A stretch of DNA of 37,180 nucleotides, taken from NCBI GenBank assembly GCA_001603415.1, contig LUYY01000026.1:1-37180 (forward strand), written 5' to 3'. This document shows positions 1 through 7,334 of this stretch, one piece after another (within the stretch, counting starts at the first letter, position 1; each line of letters begins with the position of its first letter). The notes beneath the pieces are model-generated. The model did no database searches. It saw nothing but the letters and a program-made list of their open reading frames with translations, and was not told the DNA's origin. The position numbers and the translations under genes are program-made. The stretch is from Bacteroidales bacterium Bact_07. Its GTDB lineage: Bacteria; Bacteroidota; Bacteroidia; Bacteroidales; Tenuifilaceae.

Positions 1-1479
1 CTATTGTTGGTGTTTACACAATTTGCTTGCACCAAAGAAAATGAAAACATGGTACAAGACGACAGCATTGCTCTTGAACCACTTTCACAGCAACAAATCA
101 ATGCCATAATTGACAGGGAGTTGATGGAAAAAGGTTCTTTTAATTGGAGTCAGGTTGATGCTTTTGTACTTTGGAGTGCTCTTCAGCATGGGCAAGGTAT
201 TTTGACTGTAGGGTATGCTGATGCTCCTTATTCCGAAACAAAGGATGCTAAGGTAATTGAAACTAAAAACGAGGTTATTGATATTGCAATAAGCATAGAA
301 AGCGATGGTATGCTTAATATCAAGTCGAATGCCGACACGTTTGTGATTCATGCCCCCAAAATATTAAATTATATCGACCTAAGGGTTAATAAAATGGAAA
401 CCGTATTGGCTTTAAAGTACAATCCAAATGTACGCTACCTTGAGCCTTCGGGCTATCGATATTTTTACGAAAACGAGGTGGCAAAGAGTTCATCGGGATG
501 CGATAAAACACCATCGACAATTAACAGTGCCGATTACCTAGTTGTAGAACCAAACACTCAGGTTTCTTGGACATTCTATAAGCATAATATCCCTCAGGCA
601 TGGAACTATAGTACTGGCAAGGGAATTACGGTTGGGCTAATTGATACAGGTGTTTCGCCTGACCAGCCTTTACTGGGAAGTAGTTTTAACCAAGGGTACT
701 CATCAGGGCGTTTTATACAAAAGTATGGTACTTTCGTAAACTCTATCTGGCCTTGGGAAACCAAAACCGATGGTCCTGACGATAAGTGTAGCCATGGTAC
801 GTCAATGGCTGCAACCATTGCAGCTCCACGAAATAACCTTGGGTTGCCGGTAGGTGTAGCGTATAATTGCAATCTGGTATCGTACAGGGGCACTGGCGAT
901 GTGGTTATTGATGGATACCATGAACAAAATGGAGTGGCAAAGGCTCTTACTGAGTTGGCTAACCGAACCGATGTTAAAATTATTTCCATGTCAATCGGTC
1001 ATATTTTCACCATTGGTAAAGTTAGCGATGCTATTAAGTATGCATACTCAAAGGGTAAATTGATTATTGCAGCTGGCGGAACCTCAACTTCATTCACTAA
1101 CTGGGCAGGAGTAATATTCCCAGCAAACATGGATGAGACAGTTGCTGTTACTGGTATTACTGATGGCAGTGGCTATACTGAGTGCGAGGTTTGCCACAAG
1201 GGAAGTAAGATTGATTTTACAGTAATTATGCAACGGTCGAACAATAGTGACCGAACCTCAGTTTGTTTGGGTTTTTATGATATGACTCGTTCATACGTGG
1301 GTGGTTCGTCGGTGTCAACAGCAACCACAGCCGGTATTGCGGCTCTTATCTGGGCTAAAAATCCAACATGGACACGCCAGCAGGTTCTCGATAAAATGAA
1401 ACAGTCGGCTTCCATATTCCCTAATCGTCATCCCGACTTTGGGTGGGGCTCAATTGATGCACTGAAGGCTGTTCAGTAG
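1..1479 (+). CDS. Secreted subtilisin-like (S8) serine protease, 5' end cut by window
   Basis: The reading frame is open from base 1, so the true start lies upstream and the visible 491 residues (counted from the TTG at base 4) are partial. The visible N-terminus is the end of a lipoprotein-type signal peptide (TQFAC, lipobox-like Cys followed by TKENEN), so the protease is probably exported and anchored by lipid. A propeptide-like stretch of about 150 residues ends in NPNVRYLEPSGY, resembling the end of inhibitor I9 prodomains. The S8 catalytic domain follows. Asp214 lies in GLIDTGVS, His264 in HGTSMAATIA, and Ser436 in GGSSVSTATTAGIAAL, which stands in place of the usual GTSMATPHVAG. All three catalytic residues are present, so it should be active. 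It ends at a strong hairpin shared with the convergent TonB receptor gene. Substrate is unknown. Confidence 0.9.
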   Translation, partial: LLLVFTQFACTKENENMVQDDSIALEPLSQQQINAIIDRELMEKGSFNWSQVDAFVLWSALQHGQGILTVGYADAPYSETKDAKVIETKNEVIDIAISIESDGMLNIKSNADTFVIHAPKILNYIDLRVNKMETVLALKYNPNVRYLEPSGYRYFYENEVAKSSSGCDKTPSTINSADYLVVEPNTQVSWTFYKHNIPQAWNYSTGKGITVGLIDTGVSPDQPLLGSSFNQGYSSGRFIQKYGTFVNSIWPWETKTDGPDDKCSHGTSMAATIAAPRNNLGLPVGVAYNCNLVSYRGTGDVVIDGYHEQNGVAKALTELANRTDVKIISMSIGHIFTIGKVSDAIKYAYSKGKLIIAAGGTSTSFTNWAGVIFPANMDETVAVTGITDGSGYTECEVCHKGSKIDFTVIMQRSNNSDRTSVCLGFYDMTRSYVGGSSVSTATTAGIAALIWAKNPTWTRQQVLDKMKQSASIFPNRHPDFGWGSIDALKAVQ

Positions 1480-1519
1480 AAAATATAAATCCCCCTATTT
1501 TGGGGGATTTATATTTTCT
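1478..1519. terminator. Bidirectional hairpin terminator between convergent genes
   Basis: A perfect 18-bp inverted repeat (AGAAAATATAAATCCCCC, loop TATTTT, then its exact complement) begins inside the TAG stop codon of the protease and ends 5 bp before the stop of the minus-strand TonB receptor. The stem has a G/C-rich inner part and an A/T-rich outer part, so each strand has a run of T or A/T bases at its 3' side. It probably terminates both genes. Confidence 0.85.
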
Positions 1520-1524
1520 AAAGT

Positions 1525-3924
1525 TTACTTCAACATGTTCCCAAGTTTAATGCCAAAATAGATTGTTCGTGGCGAGGTAGGGCCATAAATGTACGATGGA
1601 TCCCTATCAATGCCTACGTCGAAATCCTTTTGGTAGGAATTAAAGATGTTCTTTACTCCACCGAATAATTGAAGCGTTTTACCCTCGAGCTTGATGTTGT
1701 AGGTTAGCTTTACCCCTAAGTCGTAAAAGTCACGAGTCTTGCGGAGTTCTCCTATATCGGGATTGGTATTTGGACCAAAGTAGGGGGCAAGCATTGGGCC
1801 TGTATAGGTACCCGAAACCGATAGGCACAAATCTTTTACAAAATCCCAGTCGAGCATTAGGTAACCATATTGCTTGGGAGTGCGAAAGAACTCCCGGGTG
1901 TTAAACTCCTGAGGGATATCGTAAAGCGATTCCTGTAGGGTAAAACCCGCGGTAAGTGAAAAGTCCTTAAACGATTTGATTTTGGTTTCAAGGTTTATCC
2001 CTTTCACTACAGCACCATCGGTGGCATTGCGGCGGGTGTAGATTACCGTTCCGTTCTCGTCGGGTGCACCAATCTCATTATAGAAGGGGTTTTGAAGGCG
2101 TGTATAAAATATCTCGGCCAAAAAGCCGATAAAAAAGTTCCCCATTTCCCGGTTTGCGTCAGCTGAGAACATGAAACTGTGACTGGTTTCCTGTTTAAGA
2201 TTAGGATCGTTCCTGTTAATTACCTGACGGGCACCAGAGGTTTCCACGTGCAAATCCTCATCGAATATTTGGGGTGCACGGTAGCCTTGCGAGTACGATA
2301 CCCTTGTCTGTATCCACGGAAGCGCATTGTACATTACGCTCAGCCGGGGCACAAGTACAAATCCTTTTTTTATTCCATTTTCAGGATGGGCATAATCTTC
2401 AATGCGGTACTGTTCTGCCCTTAACCCAACCGATGTTTTCCATTTCCCAATACCCATGTCGTGCTGGGCAAAAATCCCCGTTGTCAAAAGCGATTGATCC
2501 GAAACGGTTGTGTTTTTAACCTGTGGGAAACTTACTCCTAGCGTATCGCCCGTTATTGGATCAATATCAAAAAATGGGTGGTTTAAATCGCGGTATGCCA
2601 ACTTGGTGTCATTAAGTTTGCTACCGGTAAGTTCAACCCCGGAGGTCAGGGTCGATAGCCCAATAATGGCCTTGTACTGTGCCCCAGTGTTATAGGTATA
2701 ATCAAATGAGTTGCCGTAGCTGCTCAGCGACTGGTTTGCCCCATAGTATGAGTCGCGGTTCAGGTATTGTGCTGAGGCAAAGATCGAGAGTAAGTCGAAT
2801 TGCCTGAAGTAACGCTCAAAGATTAGCGAACCTGCACGCATGTCGTGCTTTACAGCTTCGGCTACATCACGTTCGTGCAAAGGGTAATCCTGTTTGTTTC
2901 CACCATCGCGTTTCTCCCGAATGGTGAAAATGTCGGTGCTAATTTTACCTCTTTCCCCAATGCGTTGCCAGAATCGGGTTCCAAGGCTTACGTTGCTCAT
3001 GGGTGCAAGTTCCGAGTAACCATCGCCATTGGCATCGAACATCTTCCTGTCGCGAGTAAACCCGTAAATGGTTATGCCTGTACGGTTGTTAGTAGCAACA
3101 AATGTGTTGTTAAAGTTAACGGTATAGTCGCTGATAGGCCCATTTGAACGAGCCATCCCAGTTCCAATCAGCGAACCCGATGCTCCAACTTCATAGGAGT
3201 TTATGCTGGCATCTTTTAAAATGATGTTTATAGTTCCCGCTATAGCATTGCTACCGTAAAGCACCGATCCGCCACCACGCACAACCTCAACACGGTCAAT
3301 CATGTTTGCAGGGAGTAGCTCCAGCCCGTAAACGCCTGCCAGTCCACTAAAAATTGGGCGGCTATTGATGAGTATTTGGCTGTATGGACCTTCCATCCCA
3401 TTCATTCGAACCTGATTGAACCCGCAGTTCTGGCAGTCGTTCTCAAGCCTGAGGCCAGGCATAAAGTTGAGGGCCTCACCAACTACAACCGATTGTGTGG
3501 AAGCAAAAAGTGCTGGAGCAATGGTGTTTACCATTACCGGGGCTTGGGTACGCTTAAGCATACCTCTGTCGGCCGAAACCACAACCTCATCAAGGTGTAA
3601 GAGATCCTCCTGCAATTCAATTTCTAAGGTTTTCATGTTGGTTTCATCAATATCAACCTTGATTTCGGTGGTTTTAAATCCAACTGCGCTAACCGTAATG
3701 GTATAGGTTCCCTTTTTCAGGTCGCAAAGTTTAAAGCTACCCGCTTCGTCGGTTACAGTCCCTATTGTAGTGCCTTTAACAATTACATTTGCAAAGGGTA
3801 GGGCTTTACCATTGCTTATAACTGTTCCGTTTAACTTACAAACTTCCGATAGCTCATTTGCCCTTAGTGCGATATGATTGATGTATATGAATAATACTAA
3901 TAGTATTGGTAAATACTTTTTCAT
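1525..3924 (-). CDS. TonB-dependent outer-membrane receptor with CarboxypepD_reg-like domain
   Basis: 799 residues. A signal peptide (MKKYLPILLVLFIYINHIAL) is followed by a carboxypeptidase-D-regulatory-like beta domain (about 28-115, with GTTIGTVTDEAGSFKL). Next come a TonB plug (about 125-240) and a 22-strand barrel ending in an aromatic-rich C-terminus (RTIYFGIKLGNMLK). The plug carries the motif NDCQNCGFNQVRMNG and VEVVRGGGSVLYGSNAIAG. The Cys-x-x-Cys in the plug belongs to a Bacteroidota receptor subgroup that I associate with metal, heme or metallophore uptake, but the substrate cannot be read from sequence. No SusD partner is present, which argues against a glycan system. The small His-rich membrane protein encoded 126 bp upstream on the same strand fits metal import. 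Transcription probably starts at the operator-bearing promoter at 4424-4453 and continues into this gene. Confidence 0.9.
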   Translation of the reverse strand: MKKYLPILLVLFIYINHIALRANELSEVCKLNGTVISNGKALPFANVIVKGTTIGTVTDEAGSFKLCDLKKGTYTITVSAVGFKTTEIKVDIDETNMKTLEIELQEDLLHLDEVVVSADRGMLKRTQAPVMVNTIAPALFASTQSVVVGEALNFMPGLRLENDCQNCGFNQVRMNGMEGPYSQILINSRPIFSGLAGVYGLELLPANMIDRVEVVRGGGSVLYGSNAIAGTINIILKDASINSYEVGASGSLIGTGMARSNGPISDYTVNFNNTFVATNNRTGITIYGFTRDRKMFDANGDGYSELAPMSNVSLGTRFWQRIGERGKISTDIFTIREKRDGGNKQDYPLHERDVAEAVKHDMRAGSLIFERYFRQFDLLSIFASAQYLNRDSYYGANQSLSSYGNSFDYTYNTGAQYKAIIGLSTLTSGVELTGSKLNDTKLAYRDLNHPFFDIDPITGDTLGVSFPQVKNTTVSDQSLLTTGIFAQHDMGIGKWKTSVGLRAEQYRIEDYAHPENGIKKGFVLVPRLSVMYNALPWIQTRVSYSQGYRAPQIFDEDLHVETSGARQVINRNDPNLKQETSHSFMFSADANREMGNFFIGFLAEIFYTRLQNPFYNEIGAPDENGTVIYTRRNATDGAVVKGINLETKIKSFKDFSLTAGFTLQESLYDIPQEFNTREFFRTPKQYGYLMLDWDFVKDLCLSVSGTYTGPMLAPYFGPNTNPDIGELRKTRDFYDLGVKLTYNIKLEGKTLQLFGGVKNIFNSYQKDFDVGIDRDPSYIYGPTSPRTIYFGIKLGNMLK

Positions 3925-3968
3925 GCTGAAAAAAAATAACGAAATTAATGCTAATTTGATTTCTATTA

Positions 3969-3988
3969 CAATGCAAACCGATGCATTG
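3969..3988. other. Small hairpin in the gap between His-rich gene and TonB receptor
   Basis: CAATGCA, six-base loop, TGCATTG: a perfect 7-bp inverted repeat in the 126-bp gap, about 45 bp upstream of the receptor start on the minus strand. There is no T-run after it in either direction, so it is not a standard terminator. It could be an mRNA processing or stability element, or a chance palindrome. Confidence 0.35.
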
Positions 3989-4050
3989 CAAGCATCAGCA
4001 TAGGAACCCGAATGGTTTCAGGTTTACTGATGGTTTTACATCGTGGTTAT

Positions 4051-4395
4051 TTATACAAACGGGGGTGCCCTATTAGGCTTAAGTTGTAATGCTACTTGAA
4101 GGTGGCGGACTGCTGTATACAGGTGAATTTGGGTAACAGCAATTTCGGTATTAGAAACCTGGATTTGTGAGCTTTTTTCGAATTGTTTTGCCTGGGCAAG
4201 CAAAACAATCTCCGATAAGGTATGCTTATGGCTTTTAACGGGCTGCTTATCGGATTGTGTATCGTATGGGTGGGAGTGGACTACCCATTGCCCGTTAATT
4301 CGGTGAACGTGACTGAAACTGCTGTAAATAATAATATTCCCCAGCGTAATTATTACGAGGAATATCGATATAGGCAGTCTTTTAGTACTTTTCAC
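4051..4395 (-). CDS. Small His-rich single-pass membrane protein, probable metal-linked partner of the TonB receptor
   Basis: 114 residues with one N-terminal hydrophobic segment (about 9-28, LPISIFLVIITLGNIIIY). A His-rich region follows: HVH, then VVHSHPY, then KSHKHT, about seven His within some 35 residues. The C-terminal half is amphipathic and has no recognised fold. The His pairs look suited to binding a transition metal, but this is inference. Small proteins of this H-x-H/HSHP type occur beside TonB receptors in Bacteroidota; no biochemical role is known to me. It precedes the receptor on the same strand with a 126-bp gap. Its own promoter is one of the clearest in the window and carries a palindromic operator, so it is likely metal- or peroxide-regulated. 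A 62-residue opposite-strand frame here was judged a shadow. Confidence 0.75.
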   Translation of the reverse strand: MKSTKRLPISIFLVIITLGNIIIYSSFSHVHRINGQWVVHSHPYDTQSDKQPVKSHKHTLSEIVLLAQAKQFEKSSQIQVSNTEIAVTQIHLYTAVRHLQVALQLKPNRAPPFV

Positions 4396-4423
4396 AATCT
4401 CAACTGTTAACGAATTAACATTG

Positions 4424-4453
4424 CAAAGGTAACTTTAGAATTATTCTAAACAA
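4424..4453 (-). promoter_or_regulatory. Bacteroidota-type promoter for the His-rich/TonB receptor genes
   Basis: Read on the minus strand: TTG (complement of 4451-4453), a 19-bp spacer, then TACCTTTG (complement of 4424-4431). This is an exact match to the Bacteroidota consensus TTG / TAnnTTTG. The -7 element ends 28 bp before the ATG at 4395, giving a short leader. The spacer is almost entirely filled by a palindrome (4434-4450), so a bound regulator would directly block polymerase. Confidence 0.8.
4434..4450. promoter_or_regulatory. 17-bp PerR/Fur-family-like operator palindrome
   Basis: TTTAGAATTATTCTAAA is a perfect 8-1-8 inverted repeat. Its 7-1-7 core (TTAGAAT-N-ATTCTAA) differs from the classical PerR box TTATAATNATTATAA at one position per half site. 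It lies between the -33 and -7 elements of the minus-strand promoter and 65 bp upstream of the rubrerythrin start. Rubrerythrin is a common PerR target, and TonB receptors are common Fur or Zur targets, so a Fur-superfamily repressor is the likely ligand. Which member cannot be decided from sequence. Confidence 0.7.
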
Positions 4454-4514
4454 TGGTTTATTGTGATTTTTTGCTTATTTTAGCAAAGCCAACAAACTTA
4501 AAACGCAGTTTACT

Positions 4515-5093
4515 ATGGAAAAGAGCATCAAAGGCACAAGAACCGAGCAAAACCTGCTAAAGGCATTTGCGGGTGAATCGCAAGCCAAAAATCGTTATAC
4601 CTTTTTTTCAAAGGTTGCCAAAGAGGAAGGCTACGAGCAGATAGCTGAAATTTTTATGATTACTGCCATGCAGGAGGAGCAACATGCAAAGCAGTTCTTT
4701 AAATTCCTCGAAGGGGGAATGGTTGAGATTACGGCTACATACCCTGCCGGGGTTATTGGCACAACCGCCGATAACCTACGTGCAGCCGCAATGGGCGAAA
4801 ACGAGGAGTGGACAAGCCTTTACCCTGAATTTGCTAAAATTGCCGAGGAGGAGGGCTTCCCTAAAATTGCTACCGCTTTTAAGATGATTTCAAAGGTTGA
4901 GAAGGAACACGAAGAACGTTACCGTAAGCTTCTTGAGCGGGTTGAAAACGGAACCGTTTTTGAGCGTGAAGAGGAAATTGAATGGGTTTGCCGCAAGTGC
5001 GGGTATGTACATAAGGGTAAAAAGGCCCTAAAGAATTGCCCTGTCTGCAACCACCCACAGGCCTACTTTGAAGAGAAAGCAAATAACTACTAA
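4515..5093 (+). CDS. rbr: Rubrerythrin (diiron peroxidase with C-terminal rubredoxin domain)
   Basis: 192 residues. The N-terminal four-helix diiron domain has the expected ligand region [10 protein letters not shown] (Glu21), MQEEQHA (Glu54, His57) and further Glu-rich helices ([28 protein letters not shown]). The C-terminal rubredoxin-type domain has Cys159/Cys162 (CRKC) and Cys175/Cys178 (CPVC), all four iron ligands. The family reduces hydrogen peroxide in the cytoplasm using electrons from rubredoxin or NADH-dependent reductases, and is typical of anaerobes and microaerophiles. It is a single-gene unit: a hairpin follows the stop. The palindrome at 4434-4450 upstream suggests control by a peroxide- or iron-sensing Fur-family repressor. 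ATG start chosen because nothing in frame upstream fits the family. Confidence 0.96.
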   Translation: MEKSIKGTRTEQNLLKAFAGESQAKNRYTFFSKVAKEEGYEQIAEIFMITAMQEEQHAKQFFKFLEGGMVEITATYPAGVIGTTADNLRAAAMGENEEWTSLYPEFAKIAEEEGFPKIATAFKMISKVEKEHEERYRKLLERVENGTVFEREEEIEWVCRKCGYVHKGKKALKNCPVCNHPQAYFEEKANNY

Positions 5094-5113
5094 GTTTTCA
5101 CAAATCTTTTTTT

Positions 5114-5134
5114 AGCCGCAGTACCACTGCGGCT
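5114..5134 (+). terminator. Terminator of rubrerythrin
   Basis: AGCCGCAGT, loop ACC, ACTGCGGCT: a perfect 9-bp GC-rich stem 20 bp after the rubrerythrin stop, followed by a T-rich stretch (TTAATGTTTTT). Confidence 0.8.
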
Positions 5135-5156
5135 TTAATGTTTTTAATTCAATTTA

Positions 5157-5187
5157 TTGTGAATTAATCCAAAGCGCTTTAACTTTG
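5157..5187 (+). promoter_or_regulatory. Bacteroidota-type promoter for the receiver-domain gene
   Basis: TTG at 5157-5159, a 20-bp spacer, and TAACTTTG at 5180-5187, both matching the consensus. The -7 element ends 34 bp before the ATG at 5222. Together with the terminator just upstream, this makes the receiver gene its own transcription unit. Confidence 0.7.
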
Positions 5188-5221
5188 CGTTTCAAAATTT
5201 TTGCTCGAACTTTTAAAGGGA

Positions 5222-5599
5222 ATGGGAAACGCCAAAAGGTATAAGATTCTTGTTGTTGATGACGATAACATTTCGGTAATTTTACTTACAAATTACCTGA
5301 AAAATATTGATGCTGATTTTATCATTGCCCGCAATGGCGAGGAAGCCATTGAACTTTTCAATCAAAACGCCGATGTTGACCTTATCCTGATGGATATCAA
5401 AATGCCCAAGCTTAATGGTTTGGAGGCCACAAAGCAGATAAAAGCTAAGAATCCTATTGTAAAAATCATTGCCGAAACGGCTTTTGCCATGGTTGACGAT
5501 GAAAGGAAAGCTTTAGAAGCTGGATGTGATGCTTACATTACCAAACCCATTAACGGCGAAAAGCTATCGGGTATGGTAAGGAGCATGCTTGGAATCTAA
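5222..5599 (+). CDS. Stand-alone response regulator receiver protein
   Basis: 125 residues from the ATG at 5222; a TTG start at 5201 would add seven residues but is less likely. It is a single CheY-like receiver domain with no output domain. The acidic pocket is Asp13-Asp14 (LVVDDDN), phosphoacceptor Asp58 (LILMDIKMP), the conserved Thr is in AETAFAM, and the Lys in ITKPI. The sequence style (EAGCDAYITKPI) is that of receivers found in hybrid histidine kinases. It may therefore act in a phosphorelay or as a CheY-like diffusible signal. No kinase gene adjoins it. The chemoreceptor at 26380 is too far away to imply a link. Confidence 0.92.
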   Translation: MGNAKRYKILVVDDDNISVILLTNYLKNIDADFIIARNGEEAIELFNQNADVDLILMDIKMPKLNGLEATKQIKAKNPIVKIIAETAFAMVDDERKALEAGCDAYITKPINGEKLSGMVRSMLGI

Positions 5600-5640
5600 G
5601 GTTTAGTTGACATTTGTTGGTTGTTAGTAAAAGAGCATCT

Positions 5641-5750
5641 ATTCCGATTCATTCCGATTCATTCCGATTCATTCCGATTCATTCCGACTCATTCCAACTC
5701 ATTCCGACTCATTCCAACTCATTCCGACTCATTCCGATTCATTCCGACTC
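5641..5750 (+). repeat. 10-bp tandem repeat, 11 copies (ATTCCGAYTC)
   Basis: Eleven contiguous 10-bp units of ATTCCGATTC, ATTCCGACTC or ATTCCAACTC, without indels, in the 369-bp gap between the receiver gene and the DUF2520 gene. The first four units are identical; later ones alternate G/A and T/C at two positions. All are pyrimidine-rich on the plus strand. The same 10-mer occurs twice at the edge of the 76-bp array (28250-28269), so the two loci belong to one repeat family. There is no open frame across the array. Confidence 0.95.
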
Positions 5751-5935
5751 ATTCTCCTTGGGCTTAACCGTTCACTTTTCATTCCTCTAACTTCCTCTAA
5801 CTCCATCATATTCTGTCTCATTCTCACTTTTAACTTTTAACGGTTCACGCTTAACGGATTCTAACTTCCTCATATCCTCAATTCTTCGGTTTAACGGCTC
5901 ACGATTAACAGTTAACGTTTAACGAACTTCTTTTC
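5751..5935 (+). repeat. Degenerate pyrimidine-rich repeat related to the 76-bp array
   Basis: This stretch contains, in looser order, the building blocks of the array at 27583-28240: CTCTAACTTCCTCTAACTCC, AACTTCCTCATATCCTCAAT, TTAACGGTTCACG and TTAACGGCTCACG. A segment starting TTAACCGTTCACTTTTC at 5764 parallels TTAACTGTTCACTTTTC at 27561, just before the array. The copies here are imperfect and have no regular period. I see no gene in 5600-5968. A partial -7 element (TACCTTTA, 5948-5955) lies just before the DUF2520 gene. Confidence 0.75.
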
Positions 5936-5968
5936 AATTTTCTTTCTTACCTTTATGCACATAATGGG

Positions 5969-6760
5969 ATGCAATACATGAATCAGAATGTAGTGTTAAT
6001 AGGTGCAGGTAATCTGGCTACGTCGTTGGCTATTGCTTTACATAATAGAGGAATTCCCGTTACACAGGTTTACTCCAGAACCATCGAGAGGGCTAAGAGC
6101 CTAGCGAAGATGGTTGGGGCTGAACCCGTTAACTCAGTGGAGCACATCCTAACCAATGCAAGTATTTACATAGTTGCGCTACCCGATGATGTTATAGCCC
6201 AAGTAGCAGTAAGTTTGCCCAAAATAAATGGAATAGTTGTTCATACCAGTGGTAGCACTCCCGTATCGGTCTTTGAGGGGATTGACGCTAAGGGCTATGG
6301 CGTATTTTACCCTTTCCAAACCTTTTCGCGCACCCGAGTAATTCCGTTCGATAATATACCCATTTGCCTTGAGGCAAGTGATAAAGTAACATTTAAGCAT
6401 TTGGAGCATTTGGCCAAAAACCTTTCAAGTATTGTTGTTCCAATGGATTCCGACCAGCGTAAATGGCTGCACCTATCGGGTGTGTTTGCCTGCAACTTTA
6501 CCAATCACATGCTGGCTTTGGCTTATCGCTTAACTGCAGAACATCAAATTAGTTTCGATGTGGTTAAACCCCTTGTTGAGGAAACCGTTCGGAAAGCGTT
6601 TGAGGGTAATCCAGCCCTTTTTCAAACAGGGCCTGCCATTCGGAACGATAAGCAAACCATGGAGCGCCACGTACAGATGTTATCGGTAATTGGCTTGGCC
6701 GATTTATACAAAGAGCTATCTTTGAGCATTCAAAACTTGGGAAAAGAGGTAAAGGGTTAA
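5969..6760 (+). CDS. Rossmann-like/DUF2520 NADP-dependent dehydrogenase-type protein
   Basis: 263 residues. The N-terminal Rossmann fold has VVLIGAGNLATSLAIAL (dinucleotide-binding glycine pattern, about 8-24). The C-terminal all-helical DUF2520 domain has HLSGVFACNFTNHML and the conserved tail TGPAIRNDKQTMERHVQML. The two-domain layout is like ketopantoate or pyrroline-5-carboxylate reductases, but no reaction has been shown for this family to my knowledge. It is the first gene of a five-gene run; the next gene starts 30 bp later. A second ATG at 5978 is an equally good start. The leader contains the repeat-derived sequence described above, so repeat changes could affect its expression. Confidence 0.88.
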   Translation: MQYMNQNVVLIGAGNLATSLAIALHNRGIPVTQVYSRTIERAKSLAKMVGAEPVNSVEHILTNASIYIVALPDDVIAQVAVSLPKINGIVVHTSGSTPVSVFEGIDAKGYGVFYPFQTFSRTRVIPFDNIPICLEASDKVTFKHLEHLAKNLSSIVVPMDSDQRKWLHLSGVFACNFTNHMLALAYRLTAEHQISFDVVKPLVEETVRKAFEGNPALFQTGPAIRNDKQTMERHVQMLSVIGLADLYKELSLSIQNLGKEVKG

Positions 6761-6790
6761 AAAACTTTTATCAAAGTATAATTTGATTTT

Positions 6791-7321
6791 ATGGTGGGTA
6801 AAAAGAATTTTAAGGAGCTTCTCGGTCAGGTCAAGGCTTTTGCATTTGATGTTGATGGGGTTTTTACCGATGGCACTATAATCATTCACCCTTCGGGCGA
6901 ATTGTTAAGAACATCCAATACTCGCGATGGATATGCAGTTCATGTGGCGGTTGAACGCGGTTTTCCGGTGGCTATCATCTCGGGCGGAAAGTCCGAAGCC
7001 GTAAGGCAGCGATTTCAGGGATTGGGTGTTACCGATATATACCTTGGCATTTCCGATAAGCTTGAGGCTCTTGAGGATTTTAGATTCAAGTATGGGCTTG
7101 AACTATCCGATATCCTATACATGGGCGACGATTTGCCCGATTTTGAGGTGATGCAACGTATTGGAATTCCCACTTGCCCAAGGGATGCTGCCCCCGAAAT
7201 CCAACAAATATCAGCCTACATATCCACATTTGCAGGAGGTAAAGGATGTGTTCGCGATGTTATTGAGCAAGTGCTCAGGGTGAACGGGAAATGGGGCCCT
7301 TCGGCTAATGGTTTACAGTAA
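6791..7321 (+). CDS. kdsC: KdsC-like HAD phosphatase (Kdo 8-phosphate phosphatase type)
   Basis: 176 residues, the usual length for KdsC. HAD motif I is FDVDGVFTDG (Asp20 nucleophile, Asp22). Then come RDGYAVHVAVERG, motif II/III ISGGKS, and motif IV MGDDLPDFEVM. The C0-type HAD fold without a cap domain, plus the substrate-loop style of this family, points to removal of phosphate from 3-deoxy-D-manno-octulosonate 8-phosphate for lipopolysaccharide core synthesis. Close relatives act on acylneuraminate 9-phosphates, so the exact substrate is an inference. It sits between the DUF2520 and UbiA genes in the operon. The C-terminus runs to 7321; the next gene begins within or just after it. Confidence 0.85.
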   Translation: MVGKKNFKELLGQVKAFAFDVDGVFTDGTIIIHPSGELLRTSNTRDGYAVHVAVERGFPVAIISGGKSEAVRQRFQGLGVTDIYLGISDKLEALEDFRFKYGLELSDILYMGDDLPDFEVMQRIGIPTCPRDAAPEIQQISAYISTFAGGKGCVRDVIEQVLRVNGKWGPSANGLQ

Positions 7322-7334
7322 AAACATTTGTGCC

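Noticed and set aside
4222-4410. 62-residue plus-strand frame opposite the His-rich gene
   Set aside because: It has no start signal, its protein is unlike any family, and the minus-strand frame has a membrane helix, His motifs and a consensus promoter.
5641-5750. Phase-variation repeat inside a coding region
   Set aside because: The array lies between genes, more than 200 bp before the next start codon, and is not part of a reading frame. An effect on expression of the next gene remains possible.
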